64,000 nt of DNA. Source: Micromonospora wenchangensis (GTDB lineage Bacteria; Actinomycetota; Actinomycetes; Mycobacteriales; Micromonosporaceae). This document shows, piece after piece, positions 24,755-33,131 of this stretch. The stretch is from NCBI RefSeq assembly GCF_002210435.1, contig NZ_MZMV01000023.1, forward strand, positions 1 to 64,000. The letters run 5' to 3'. The notes under the pieces were generated by a model that saw only the letters and a program-made list of their open reading frames with translations, ran no database searches and had not been told where the DNA came from. Position 1 is the stretch's first letter, and each line of letters starts with the position of its first letter. Made by a program: the position numbers and the translations under genes.

Positions 24755-24899
24755 CCACCGGAATCCCCGGGATCGTCCACCACCACCGGCGTGGCCGAGC
24801 GTGACGACCCGATAGAGTGGGGCCGGTTCGCTACCGAGCCTGGGGCCGCCGAATCCGCTACCGGGCGGTTCGGCACCGGGCGATTGGAAAGGACGGACG

Positions 24900-25271
24900 A
24901 TGGCCGGAGCTGCTGCGGCGGTGAAGCCGCAGATCACTTTTGGCAAGTTCCAGAATGTCGATCTGCGGGTGGCACGGGTCCTGTCGGCACCCATTGCCGA
25001 GAACACGCGCTTCCCGTGCCGGGTGATCGAGTTGGATCTCGGACCGTTGGGCAAACGCGTCTCGGTCGGCCAGTACGCGCTGATCGGCGAGGACGAGCTG
25101 GTCGGCGCGAACGTGGTGGCGTGCGTCAATCTCGGTGAGCGCGAAATGGGCCCGTACGTGTCGCAGGCGCTGGTGCTGGGGGCTCCGCATCCGGCGAGCC
25201 CCGAGGGGCAGGCCCAGGCGATCCCGCTCGTGGTCGCCGGTGACGCCGTCCCCGGGGACGCCATCTACTGA
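24900..25271 (+). CDS. Stand-alone tRNA-binding (CsaA/EMAP-II-like OB-fold) domain protein
   Basis: A 123-aa OB-fold protein: ITFGKFQNVDLRVARVLSAP is the family start, with VIELDLGPLGKRVSVGQYA and the end QAQAIPLVVAGDAVPGDAIY. CsaA-type proteins bind tRNA or act as export chaperones. GGAAAGG precedes the ATG. Its stop overlaps the convergent EamA gene by 7 bp. The typical N-terminal helix is replaced by a short Ala-rich stretch. Confidence 0.8.
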   Translation: MAGAAAAVKPQITFGKFQNVDLRVARVLSAPIAENTRFPCRVIELDLGPLGKRVSVGQYALIGEDELVGANVVACVNLGEREMGPYVSQALVLGAPHPASPEGQAQAIPLVVAGDAVPGDAIY

Positions 25272-26257
25272 CGTGTCGCCGGCTCCCCGGCGTCCGTGCC
25301 GGCGCGGCCGACCACCGCCAGTCCGGCGACGATGGCCGCCATCCCGGTGAGGGTCCAGGGGGTGGCCTCCTCGCCGAGGACGAAGATGCCGAGTGCGCTC
25401 GCCATCAACGGTTCGGCGAGGCCGATGGCGGTGGCCGACGACACCGCCGTGGTCCGGAGGCCACGGATCCACAGCAGGTACGGCACCGCCGTCGCGCCGA
25501 CGCCCAGCCACAGGGTGACACCGATCCCGTTCCACGCGGTCAGCCACGTGAAGTCGTCACCGGCGGAGAGCGCGACGATCGGCAGACAGGCGAAACCGAA
25601 GAAGGTGCCGACCACGACCCGCCCGTCGACCCCACGGGAGAGCAGCATCCGTCCGGCCACCGTGTACGTCGAGTACGCGGCGGCGGCGGCCAGCGCGTAC
25701 AGCACCCCGGAGAGCCGGACCAGCACCGCGCCGCCTGGAACGGAGAGCAGCGCCAGTCCGGCGACGGTCATCGCGGTCCCGAGCGCCCAGACGCGGGTGA
25801 GCCTTTCCTTGATCGCCAGGCCGAGCAGGCCCGTGATCAACGGCGCGCAGCCGATCGCGATCAGGGTCCCGGTGGTGACGCCCGTACTGCGCACGGCGGA
25901 GAAGAACAGCGCCTGGTAGGCGGCGACCGAACCGACCCCGACCACGGTGAGCGCCCAGGTGGAGCGGGTCCAACAGGCGGCCATCCCGACGGTCCCACGG
26001 GAGGCCAGGGCCCACGCCAGCAGGATCAGTCCGCCCGTGCAGAGTCGGGCGGTGGCTATGCCGAGCGCGGACGCCTCGGACGGCGCGAGCACCTGGGCGG
26101 CGCCGGTGGTGCCCCACAACACGGCGGCGACCAGTACCAGGAGGGCCCCCTGCCGATTGGCGTCGGGAATCGGGGTGATCTGCCCGTCCGGACCGGCGTG
26201 GAGGGATGCGGTTTGATGATCCATAGTTGTGCCTGCTGTCTCTTGTACCGGAGCCAT
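25265..26257 (-). CDS. EamA-family (DMT) transporter
   Basis: A 330-aa carrier with ten hydrophobic helices in two EamA repeats: LLVLVAAVLWGTTGAAQVLAP starts the first, and GVLYALAAAAAYSTYTVAGRMLL starts the second. The family includes RhtA-type exporters of homoserine, threonine and other amino acids. An alternative start is ATG 26224 (MDHQTAS). It diverges from a LysR gene that overlaps the NRPS gene, so it may belong to the NRPS/MTA locus as an exporter; that link is inference from position. Confidence 0.85.
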   Translation of the reverse strand: MAPVQETAGTTMDHQTASLHAGPDGQITPIPDANRQGALLVLVAAVLWGTTGAAQVLAPSEASALGIATARLCTGGLILLAWALASRGTVGMAACWTRSTWALTVVGVGSVAAYQALFFSAVRSTGVTTGTLIAIGCAPLITGLLGLAIKERLTRVWALGTAMTVAGLALLSVPGGAVLVRLSGVLYALAAAAAYSTYTVAGRMLLSRGVDGRVVVGTFFGFACLPIVALSAGDDFTWLTAWNGIGVTLWLGVGATAVPYLLWIRGLRTTAVSSATAIGLAEPLMASALGIFVLGEEATPWTLTGMAAIVAGLAVVGRAGTDAGEPATRQ

Positions 26258-26267
26258 TGAACGGATC

Positions 26268-26288
26268 TTGAACCTGTAGTACCTTCAA
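26268..26288. promoter_or_regulatory. LysR-type inverted repeat between EamA and LysR genes
   Basis: TTGAA and TTCAA are exact arms 11 bp apart, giving the T-N11-A pattern. The site lies 11 bp before the EamA start as called (44 bp before the alternative start at 26224) and 86 bp before the LysR start. Its position close to the EamA start suggests direct control of the transporter. Confidence 0.5.
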
Positions 26289-26374
26289 CACCGCCTCACT
26301 CTGAGTAGAGGCGAAAGACGCGGAAAGTAATCCCTCGGTGATGCACCTGGGCGCGACCGACAAGTCTGGAACCG

Positions 26375-27346
26375 ATGTTCGATCTGCGGCGACTCCGCCT
26401 GCTTTCCCATTTCGCCTCCCTGGGCACGGTCAGTGCGGTCGCAAAATCGGCGCAGCTGACTCCCTCTGCGGTGTCCCAGCAGCTTGCGACCCTGGAAAAG
26501 GAAATTGGCATGCCCTTGCTGGAGCGCAAGGGCCGTCAACTGACCCTGACTGAGGCCGGGCGGGTGCTGGTCAGCAGCGCCGAGCGCATCTTCGCCGAGG
26601 TGGAGCGGGCCAAGACCGAGCTCGCGCATCTGCGGGACGGCGTCGAAGGCGTCGTGCAGTTGGCGTCCTTTCCGAGCGTCTCCCGACTGGTGGTCCCGCA
26701 GGCCCTCGCGTTCTGCGTGAACAAGAAACGCCCGGTCGAGATCGGCCTGCACGAGATGGAGGCCCACGAGAGCCTGCCGGCGTTGCGCCGTGGAGAGATC
26801 GACCTGGCGCTGATCGACGAGTACGACCCGTTGCCGGCGCTGGTCGAGCCCGGGACCGAGTTCACCCCCTTGTTCAGCGAACAGATGTGTCTCGTCCTCC
26901 CGACGAAACACCCGCTCGCCCGGCCGGCGCTCCCCATGACCGCGTACGCGGCCGAGCCGTGGCTGACCTGCCAGGTGGGCACCCTGTGCCACGCGGCCAT
27001 GGTCAGCACCTGCGTCGACGCCGGGTTCACGCCCGAGATCGCGTACATGAGCAACGACTTCACCGTCATGCTGGCCATGATCGAGGCCGGTCTGGGCATC
27101 GGGTTCGTGCCGGCGATCACCATCGCCCAGAGCCGGTACGACGTGCGGTGCCTGGTGCTGGCCGAGCGCCCGTTACGCCGACGGATCTCGGTGGCGGTGC
27201 GCAGCGCCGCCCGCAGCCGGCCCACGCTGCGGCGGCTGATCAACGCGTTCACTGCGGTCACCGCCAATCTGGACGACACCATCAGGCTCGGCACTACCGT
27301 TGCGGGCCCGGCTGACGGTGGGCGGGGGACGGTGCTGCACCACTGA
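26375..27346 (+). CDS. LysR-family transcriptional regulator
   Basis: A 323-aa regulator. The HTH is MFDLRRLRLLSHFASLGTVSAVAKSAQLTPSAVSQQLATLEKEIGMPLLER, read in pieces, and the effector domain contains DLALIDEYDPLPALVEPGTEF and SEQMCLVLPTKHPL. It is divergent from the EamA exporter and convergent with the NRPS gene, overlapping its 3' end by 53 bp, so transcription of the two could interfere. I infer that it controls the exporter and possibly the NRPS locus. Confidence 0.9.
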   Translation: MFDLRRLRLLSHFASLGTVSAVAKSAQLTPSAVSQQLATLEKEIGMPLLERKGRQLTLTEAGRVLVSSAERIFAEVERAKTELAHLRDGVEGVVQLASFPSVSRLVVPQALAFCVNKKRPVEIGLHEMEAHESLPALRRGEIDLALIDEYDPLPALVEPGTEFTPLFSEQMCLVLPTKHPLARPALPMTAYAAEPWLTCQVGTLCHAAMVSTCVDAGFTPEIAYMSNDFTVMLAMIEAGLGIGFVPAITIAQSRYDVRCLVLAERPLRRRISVAVRSAARSRPTLRRLINAFTAVTANLDDTIRLGTTVAGPADGGRGTVLHH

Positions 27347-30300
27347 CCGCCCCGGCGGCGCAGGCAAGCGCCAGCTCGTCCAGTACGGTCCGTAGGTGCG
27401 TCCGGAGGCGACGCGCCGACGACTCGTCCAGCCCGTCGGCGGGCGAGGGGGCCCAGCTCAGCCACACGGCCAACTGGTCGTCGAGGACCACGGCCGACAC
27501 CTCCACCGGGTAGGGCCGCTCGGCACGTGGAGAGCGCGCCTCCCACGGCACGGGCGTGCCGTCGGTCCGGAACCGGTCGCCGGGCGGGCCGAGGTCACCC
27601 CGGCCCAGGTAGTTGAAGCAGACCAGAGCCGGCGGCGTCGCCCGAAGTGCCGCCGCCGTCCCCGCGTCGCCGGCGTGACGGCGCAGGACGCCGTAGCCGG
27701 TACCGCCGTGCGGCACCGCCGCCAACGCCGCCCGCGCGGGGGCCAACTCGGTGGCCAGGTCGGTCGACGGCGCGCTGGGCCAGGCAACCGGGAAGACGGC
27801 GGTGAACCACCCGACCACCCTGTCCAGTCGCGGCCACCGGTGCCGGCCGTGGGTTTCCAGGTCGAACGTCACGGCACCGTCCGGACGCCAGCGGGCGAGG
27901 GCGAGCCCGACGGCCGCCGCCATGACGTCGTGGACGCACATGCCGAGCCGGACCGGAGCCGGACCGAGCAACTGCCGGGTCGTCGCGGCCGGGACCCGGA
28001 ACGTCAGGAGTTCTCCGGCCTGCTCGGGCCGGGCCGCGCCGCGCGCCGCCAGGCCCGGTGCCGCCTGCCGCAGGCGTAGAACGGAGAGCCAGTAGGCCGC
28101 CTCGTCGAGGTCCGTGCCGAGTGGCGGCAGGGCTTCGACCCAGCCCTGGAAGGTCTCTGCCTGCGCCGGAAGCGAGGGTTCCTCACCGCGTTCGAGGGCG
28201 TCCAGCGCGACCACCAGGTCGTCGAGGAGCACGTGCCAGGAGACGATGTCGACGACGAGGTGGTGGATCGCGACGACGAGGTACATGGCGTCGCCCGCCC
28301 GGTCGTGGATCAGCAACGCCCTCAGGTGGTCGCCGGTGGACGGGTCGAGGGACCGGTGCAGCCGGTCGACGGCGGCGTCGCGCTCGGCGGTGCCGGTCAC
28401 GTCGAGGGTGCGTACCAGCCGGTCGGAGGTGATCCGGTCGTCGGGCACCATCCGCACCCCGGTCCCGTCGTCGACGAAGCGGGCGCGCAGGGCGGGGTGC
28501 GCTGCCAGGAGGTCCCGGAGCGCGGCCTCCAGGTGCGCCGGGGTGAGCGGCCGGAGCACGCGGAGCCGCACGAACATGTTCCAGTACGTCCGGTCCGTGC
28601 GGACCCGTTCGGTGAACCAGTCGTGGACCGGCGCCGTAGCCGTCGGGGCCGTGGCCGGGCGGGTGCCGCCGGACTCCGGCGGCACCGGTCGGGCCGGGGA
28701 GCTGCCCAGGTAGGCGACCAGGTCCGCCAGCACCGGGTGGGACAGGAACTCGGCCACGGAGATCGCCACGCCGGCCCGGCGTAGCCGGGCCACCACCCGC
28801 ATGGCGAGGAGGGAGTCGCCCCCCTCGTGCAGGAAGTGGCTGTCGTCCGTCGGTGGCGGGCCGCCCAGCGCCTCGGTGAAGCAGCGGCGGACCAGCTCCG
28901 CCACCGGGGTGTCCTGTCGCAGCGGGGTGACCGGCCGGCCCCCGGGCGACCGGGGGGTGGGGGCCGACGGGTGCAGCCGGGCCAGGGCCAGCCGGTCGGT
29001 CTTCCCGTTGGACAGCAGGGGGATGCTCGCCACCGGCACGAGACGGGCGGGGAGCATGCGTCCGGGCAACCACGCCGCGAGCGCGGTACGCAGGCCCGTG
29101 GTGGTGAGGTGACCCGTCGGGTCGAACTCCACGAAGGCCGACAGTTCGGGGGCCCCGTCGGGGTCCCGTTCCCGTACGGTGACCGCCACCGCGCGGACGC
29201 CCGGCACATCGAGGATGGCGGACTCAACCTCGCCGAGCTCGATCCGCTGTCCTGCGATCTTGATCTGGTCGTCGACCCGGCCCAGGTAGAGCAGGTCCCC
29301 ACCGGGCAGGCGGCGGACCAGGTCACCGGTGCGGTAGACCCGGTCGGTCCGCCCCTCACCGAGGTCGACGTGGTGGAACCGTTCCCGGGTGCGTTCGTCG
29401 TCGTCCAGGTAGCCGTCCGCCAGGCTCTCCCCGCCGATGTGCAGCTCGCCGGTCTGACCGTCGGGCACCGGCCGTCCGGCGTCGTCCAGGACGTAGCACC
29501 GGACGTTGTCCAGCGGCCGTCCGATCGGGACGGTGGCCTGCTCCGCCAGGGCGGCGGCGTTCTCGGGCACCGCCCGGTAGGCGGTCGCGTACGCGGTCTC
29601 GGTCGGGCCGTAGAAGTTGTAGAGCGGTTCCCGGCGGACGCTGTGGAAGGCCCGTTGCAGCGCGACCGGCAGCTTCTCGCCGGTGCTCATCACCGCCCGC
29701 AGGGACGTGTTCCGGACGAACGCCCCGGTCTCGGTCAACGCCCGGAGCTGCGCCGGGACGGTGTGCAGGACGGTGACCCGGTAGTCGTCGACGGTCGCTG
29801 CGAGCAGGTCGGGATCGCCCTCGGCACCGGGGGGCGCGACGACCAGACAGGCCCCGGCGGCCAGGGCGGAGAACATCTCGTACGCGCTCACGTCGAAGGT
29901 CAGCGGTGTCTTGAGCACGAGGGTGTCGTCGGGCCGTAGGCCGAAGGTGCGCACGCAGGCGCGGACGTTGTTCGCCACCGCACGCTGGCTGAGCCGCACG
30001 CCCTTCGGAGTTCCCGTGGAGCCCGAGGTGTAGAGGATGTGTGCGGTGCCGTCGGGGGTGGCGTCGCCCGACGACGGGGCGTCCGTCGTGGACGCCTCGG
30101 CCTCCACGAGCAGGTCGTCGAGGGCGACGTCCTGCCCGGGGCCGGGTGGTGCGGTGTGCCCACCTGCGGTGACCAGGAGGTGGACGCCGCTGTGCCGGCG
30201 GACGTATGCCAACCGCCTGACCGGGTGGCCGGGGTCCAGCGGGACGTAGGCCGCGCCCCGGCGCAGGACCGCGAGGACGAGCGCCACGCACTCGGCCGAC

Positions 30301-30506
30301 CGGGGCAGCAGCAGCCCGACCCGGGTGCCGGGGCCCACCCCGCGTTCGCGCAGCACGCCGGCCAACCGACGGACCCGCCGGTCCAGCTCGGTGTAGGTCC
30401 AGCTCCGTCCCGGGCCGCGCAGGGCGCAGCGGTCGGGATGGGCCTGCACGCTTCTGCGCAGCAGCGTGTCGACCGTCCCACCGGTGGGCGTCTCGTTGCC
30501 AGGCAC
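27294..30506 (-). CDS. Stand-alone NRPS module: adenylation-thiolation-epimerization
   Basis: A 1070-aa nonribosomal peptide synthetase. The A domain spans about 10-520, with A3 YTSGSTGTPKGV at 159-170, A5 NFYGPTETAY and A10 SNGKTDR. The T domain has HEGGDSLLAM with the phosphopantetheine Ser at 565. The C-terminal domain is an epimerase: IHHLVVDIVSW (748-757), ETHGR with VGWFT, and FNYLGRGD. No condensation, thioesterase or reductase domain is present. Aligned by eye to GrsA, the pocket residues are D205, V206, Y209, H248, M273, T275, F298, Y306, A307, K502; I do not recognise this code. GTG 30506 has AGGAGG 7 nt before it. It would load and epimerise one amino acid, then pass it on in trans. 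Confidence 0.9.
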   Translation of the reverse strand: MPGNETPTGGTVDTLLRRSVQAHPDRCALRGPGRSWTYTELDRRVRRLAGVLRERGVGPGTRVGLLLPRSAECVALVLAVLRRGAAYVPLDPGHPVRRLAYVRRHSGVHLLVTAGGHTAPPGPGQDVALDDLLVEAEASTTDAPSSGDATPDGTAHILYTSGSTGTPKGVRLSQRAVANNVRACVRTFGLRPDDTLVLKTPLTFDVSAYEMFSALAAGACLVVAPPGAEGDPDLLAATVDDYRVTVLHTVPAQLRALTETGAFVRNTSLRAVMSTGEKLPVALQRAFHSVRREPLYNFYGPTETAYATAYRAVPENAAALAEQATVPIGRPLDNVRCYVLDDAGRPVPDGQTGELHIGGESLADGYLDDDERTRERFHHVDLGEGRTDRVYRTGDLVRRLPGGDLLYLGRVDDQIKIAGQRIELGEVESAILDVPGVRAVAVTVRERDPDGAPELSAFVEFDPTGHLTTTGLRTALAAWLPGRMLPARLVPVASIPLLSNGKTDRLALARLHPSAPTPRSPGGRPVTPLRQDTPVAELVRRCFTEALGGPPPTDDSHFLHEGGDSLLAMRVVARLRRAGVAISVAEFLSHPVLADLVAYLGSSPARPVPPESGGTRPATAPTATAPVHDWFTERVRTDRTYWNMFVRLRVLRPLTPAHLEAALRDLLAAHPALRARFVDDGTGVRMVPDDRITSDRLVRTLDVTGTAERDAAVDRLHRSLDPSTGDHLRALLIHDRAGDAMYLVVAIHHLVVDIVSWHVLLDDLVVALDALERGEEPSLPAQAETFQGWVEALPPLGTDLDEAAYWLSVLRLRQAAPGLAARGAARPEQAGELLTFRVPAATTRQLLGPAPVRLGMCVHDVMAAAVGLALARWRPDGAVTFDLETHGRHRWPRLDRVVGWFTAVFPVAWPSAPSTDLATELAPARAALAAVPHGGTGYGVLRRHAGDAGTAAALRATPPALVCFNYLGRGDLGPPGDRFRTDGTPVPWEARSPRAERPYPVEVSAVVLDDQLAVWLSWAPSPADGLDESSARRLRTHLRTVLDELALACAAGAVSGAAPSPAHRQPGPQR

Positions 30507-30843
30507 GGCCCAACCTCCTGCATATCTGCGTGATTCGGCGCGATCATCATCCGTCGTTCGGCAATTGTAGGGGGACCGCCCTATTGGTGGGCCTGTCATT
30601 TGGCGCAGAATCACTACAAGCTCGATATAGAAAATCTTAATTGATTTACGCCATCGATGCAGATAGAAATACGGGAGTCGCCTGACGGTCAGTGTGCCCA
30701 GAATGACGGGGAGTAGGGGCAACGGCGGTGGTTCGGTTCCGCCAAGCCGAGCAGCGGGCACCTCGCAGCGCAGCGATCCGGTTGCTGGTTCTGCTCAGTC
30801 GGTTTGGTTCTGCTCGAACATTCGTTTCGGTTAGGGGAGATCC
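30507..30843. promoter_or_regulatory. Divergent promoter region between the NRPS and MTA-salvage operon
   Basis: A 337-bp spacer with no convincing gene. It contains the most AT-rich stretch in this part of the window (about 30610-30670, with AAAATCTTAATTGATTTA), suited to divergent promoters. TAGGG (30568-30572) and CCCTA (30579-30583) form a dyad 62 bp before the NRPS start, flanked by CAATTG and ATTG. GGGGAG at about 30834 is the ribosome site of the downstream gene. No SAM riboswitch was recognised. Confidence 0.5.
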
Positions 30844-31614
30844 ATGTCATCTACCGACCAGTTCGCCGACACGATTACCTATCGCTCGGACTGGTACCGC
30901 GAGTACCGCCATCTCCGAGGGGTCGACGAGGTCAAGAAGCGTCTGGAGCGCGACGCACTGTTCCACACGCTCGCCGCGCGCGGACAGCTCACCGGCCGGA
31001 TGCTCGACGTGGGCACCGCCACGGGCCGGTACCCGATGCTGTTCGCCCGCGCCGGATGGCGCAGCGTCGGCCTGGACGTCGCGGACGCGGCGGTCGCCAT
31101 GGCCCGGGAGGAACTACGCCGGTCCGACGTCACCGACCGGGTGGAGCTGGTCTGCGGGGACATCCGTACCGTCACGTTCCCGGAGCAGAGCTTCGATCTC
31201 GTGACCTTCATGATGGGCACGTTCGCCCACATCCCGGACGCCGACCGGATCGAAACGCTGGCCACCGTCCACGGCCTCCTCGCCCCCGGCGGATCTGTGG
31301 TGATCTCGAACTGGAACACCTCGTGGCCGGACGGACGGATGCTGTCGCTCTACGGGTCCGCCGACCGCGAGTGGCTGGTGCGGGCCACGCCGGCGCCCGA
31401 GGAGACCGCGGCGATGCTGACCGCCGCCGGTTTCGGCACGGTCGACGTGCAGCACTTCTGCCCGTTCACCGACGCGCAGATCGACCACTGGATCGGGTCG
31501 CACGAGGACTCGCCCGACCGCATCCAGGCATACATGCTGAACAACAACATCTCGACCCCAGGCCAGATGTACCTCGTCGCGGGGGCCAGCAACGCCGCGG
31601 GGGCCGGGCAATGA
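30844..31614 (+). CDS. SAM-binding methyltransferase-fold enzyme, candidate MTA-releasing SAM cyclase/transferase
   Basis: A 256-aa class I SAM enzyme. Motif I is MLDVGTATGRYP (53-64), followed by the acidic GLDVADAA and VCGDIRTVTFP. About 50 residues before motif I (DQFADTITYRSDWYREYRHLRGVDEVKKRL) form a likely lid, and NWNTSW/ML-NNNI segments lie later. It is first in an operon that holds the whole MTA-to-methionine pathway, with 4-bp coupling to mtnA. Ordinary methyl transfer yields SAH, which these enzymes do not recycle. I therefore infer that it uses the aminobutyryl group of SAM, as AzeJ and VioH do when making azetidine-2-carboxylate, and releases MTA. A plain N- or O-methyltransferase remains possible. 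Confidence 0.7.
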   Translation: MSSTDQFADTITYRSDWYREYRHLRGVDEVKKRLERDALFHTLAARGQLTGRMLDVGTATGRYPMLFARAGWRSVGLDVADAAVAMAREELRRSDVTDRVELVCGDIRTVTFPEQSFDLVTFMMGTFAHIPDADRIETLATVHGLLAPGGSVVISNWNTSWPDGRMLSLYGSADREWLVRATPAPEETAAMLTAAGFGTVDVQHFCPFTDAQIDHWIGSHEDSPDRIQAYMLNNNISTPGQMYLVAGASNAAGAGQ

Positions 31615-33131
31615 GCGCCGGACCGACCCTGGCGTGGGACGACGGCGCCATCGTCACGGTGGACCAGACCGCACTGCCGCACCGTCACAACGTCCTGCGC
31701 ATCACCACGGTGGACGAACTGGTCGACGCGATCGCACGACTCGCGATCCGGGGAGCCCCGGCGCTGGGGATCGCGGGCGCCCTGGGCGTCGCGTTGTCCG
31801 CCTACCGGCACGGGGCGGACGAGCCGGTACGGCGGGACGCCGCGCGCCTGGCCGCGGCCCGGCCGACGGCGGTCAACCTGGCCTGGGGGGTCGACCGTGC
31901 CCTGAGCCGGCTGGCCGAGGGCGCCGACGCGGTGCTCGCCGAGGCCACCGCACTCGCCGCGGAGGACGAGCGGGTCAACCGGGCCGCGTCGTCCCGGGCC
32001 GCGGATCTCCTGCGGGGACTCTGCCGCCGGCCACGGCTGCGGATCCTGACCCACTGCCACACCGGGCGGCTGGCCACCGGCGGGGTGGGTACCGCGCTGG
32101 GCGCCGTACACCACCTCGCGGGGCAGGGCCAGGTCGAGATGGTCTTCGCCACCGAGACCCGACCGCTGCTGCAGGGGGCCCGCCTGACCGTGTGGGAGTT
32201 GCGCGACGCCGCCATACCCCATCGACTCCTGGTGGACTCGGCGGCGGCGAGCGCGCTGGCCGCCGGCCTGGTGGACTGCGTCGTGGTCGGTGCCGACCGG
32301 ATCGCCGCCAACGGCGACGTCGCCAACAAGATCGGAACGTACCCGTTGGCTGTCGCGGCGGCCCGCCACCGCGTGCCGTTCGTGGTCGTCGCGCCGGAGT
32401 CGACAATCGACGGGGCAACGCCCGACGGGGCCGCGATCTCGATCGAGCAACGGCCGAGCGACGAGGTGACCTCCGTCGCCGGCGTCGACACCACCTGCGC
32501 CGGCACCCAGGCGTTCAACCCGGCCTTCGACGTCACACCGGGGGATCTGGTCACCGCGATCGTGACCGAGGACCGCGTCTGGTACCCCGCCGACCCGGGC
32601 ACCGGTGACCTGGCGGACCGGATCGACCGGCTCGCCACGATGGTCGAGGACTTCCCCCGGCCCGGGGTGCGGTTCCGTGACCTGGCCGGTGTCTACGCGC
32701 AGCCGGCGACGTTCGGGGCGGCGGCCCACGCCCTCGCCGCCGCGTACCGGGACGCGTTCAGCCACGTCGTCGCGGTCGAGGCACGCGGCTTCACGCTGGG
32801 CACCGCGGTCGCGCTGGCCGCGGGGAAGCCGCTGGTCCTGGTCCGCAAGGCCGGCAAGCTGCCCGGCCCGTTGCGGTCGGTGAAGTACGACCTGGAGTAC
32901 GGCGAGGACGTGCTGGAGATGCAGGAGTCCGCGGTGCCACCGGACGGCCGGGTGCTGATCGTGGACGACGTGCTGGCCACCGGCGGCACCCTGGCCGCGG
33001 TGGCGAAGCTGGTCACCGAGGGCGGCGCCGGGGTGGCCGGGTTCGGCGTGCTGCTGGAGCTGGCCGGGCTGGGCGGAGTCCGTCGACTGCACCCCCACCG
33101 GTTGGTCGCGCTCCGGACCGACCGGTCATGA
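31611..33131 (+). CDS. mtnA: MtnA-APRT fusion: methylthioribose-1-phosphate isomerase plus adenine phosphoribosyltransferase
   Basis: A 506-aa two-domain protein. Residues 1 to about 330 are MtnA: IRGAPALGIAGALG, the catalytic Cys in THCHTG (149), the Asp in VVGADRIAANGDVANKIGTY (229), and GTQAFNPAFDVTP. Residues about 334-506 are an adenine phosphoribosyltransferase: FPRPGVRFRDLAGVY, VAVEARGFTLGTAVAL, VRKAGKLPGP and the PRPP motif VLIVDDVLATGGT (448-460). MtnP splits MTA into adenine and methylthioribose-1-P; this protein isomerises the sugar and converts the adenine to AMP. The ATG overlaps the previous stop (ATGA). MtnA is normally about 340 aa and APRT about 175 aa as separate proteins. 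Confidence 0.92.
   Translation: MSAGPTLAWDDGAIVTVDQTALPHRHNVLRITTVDELVDAIARLAIRGAPALGIAGALGVALSAYRHGADEPVRRDAARLAAARPTAVNLAWGVDRALSRLAEGADAVLAEATALAAEDERVNRAASSRAADLLRGLCRRPRLRILTHCHTGRLATGGVGTALGAVHHLAGQGQVEMVFATETRPLLQGARLTVWELRDAAIPHRLLVDSAAASALAAGLVDCVVVGADRIAANGDVANKIGTYPLAVAAARHRVPFVVVAPESTIDGATPDGAAISIEQRPSDEVTSVAGVDTTCAGTQAFNPAFDVTPGDLVTAIVTEDRVWYPADPGTGDLADRIDRLATMVEDFPRPGVRFRDLAGVYAQPATFGAAAHALAAAYRDAFSHVVAVEARGFTLGTAVALAAGKPLVLVRKAGKLPGPLRSVKYDLEYGEDVLEMQESAVPPDGRVLIVDDVLATGGTLAAVAKLVTEGGAGVAGFGVLLELAGLGGVRRLHPHRLVALRTDRS

Noticed and set aside
30507-30843. SAM riboswitch or T-box in the leader of the MTA operon
   Set aside because: I looked for a recognisable SAM-type fold and saw none; only simple dyads and AT-rich promoter-like sequence were found.
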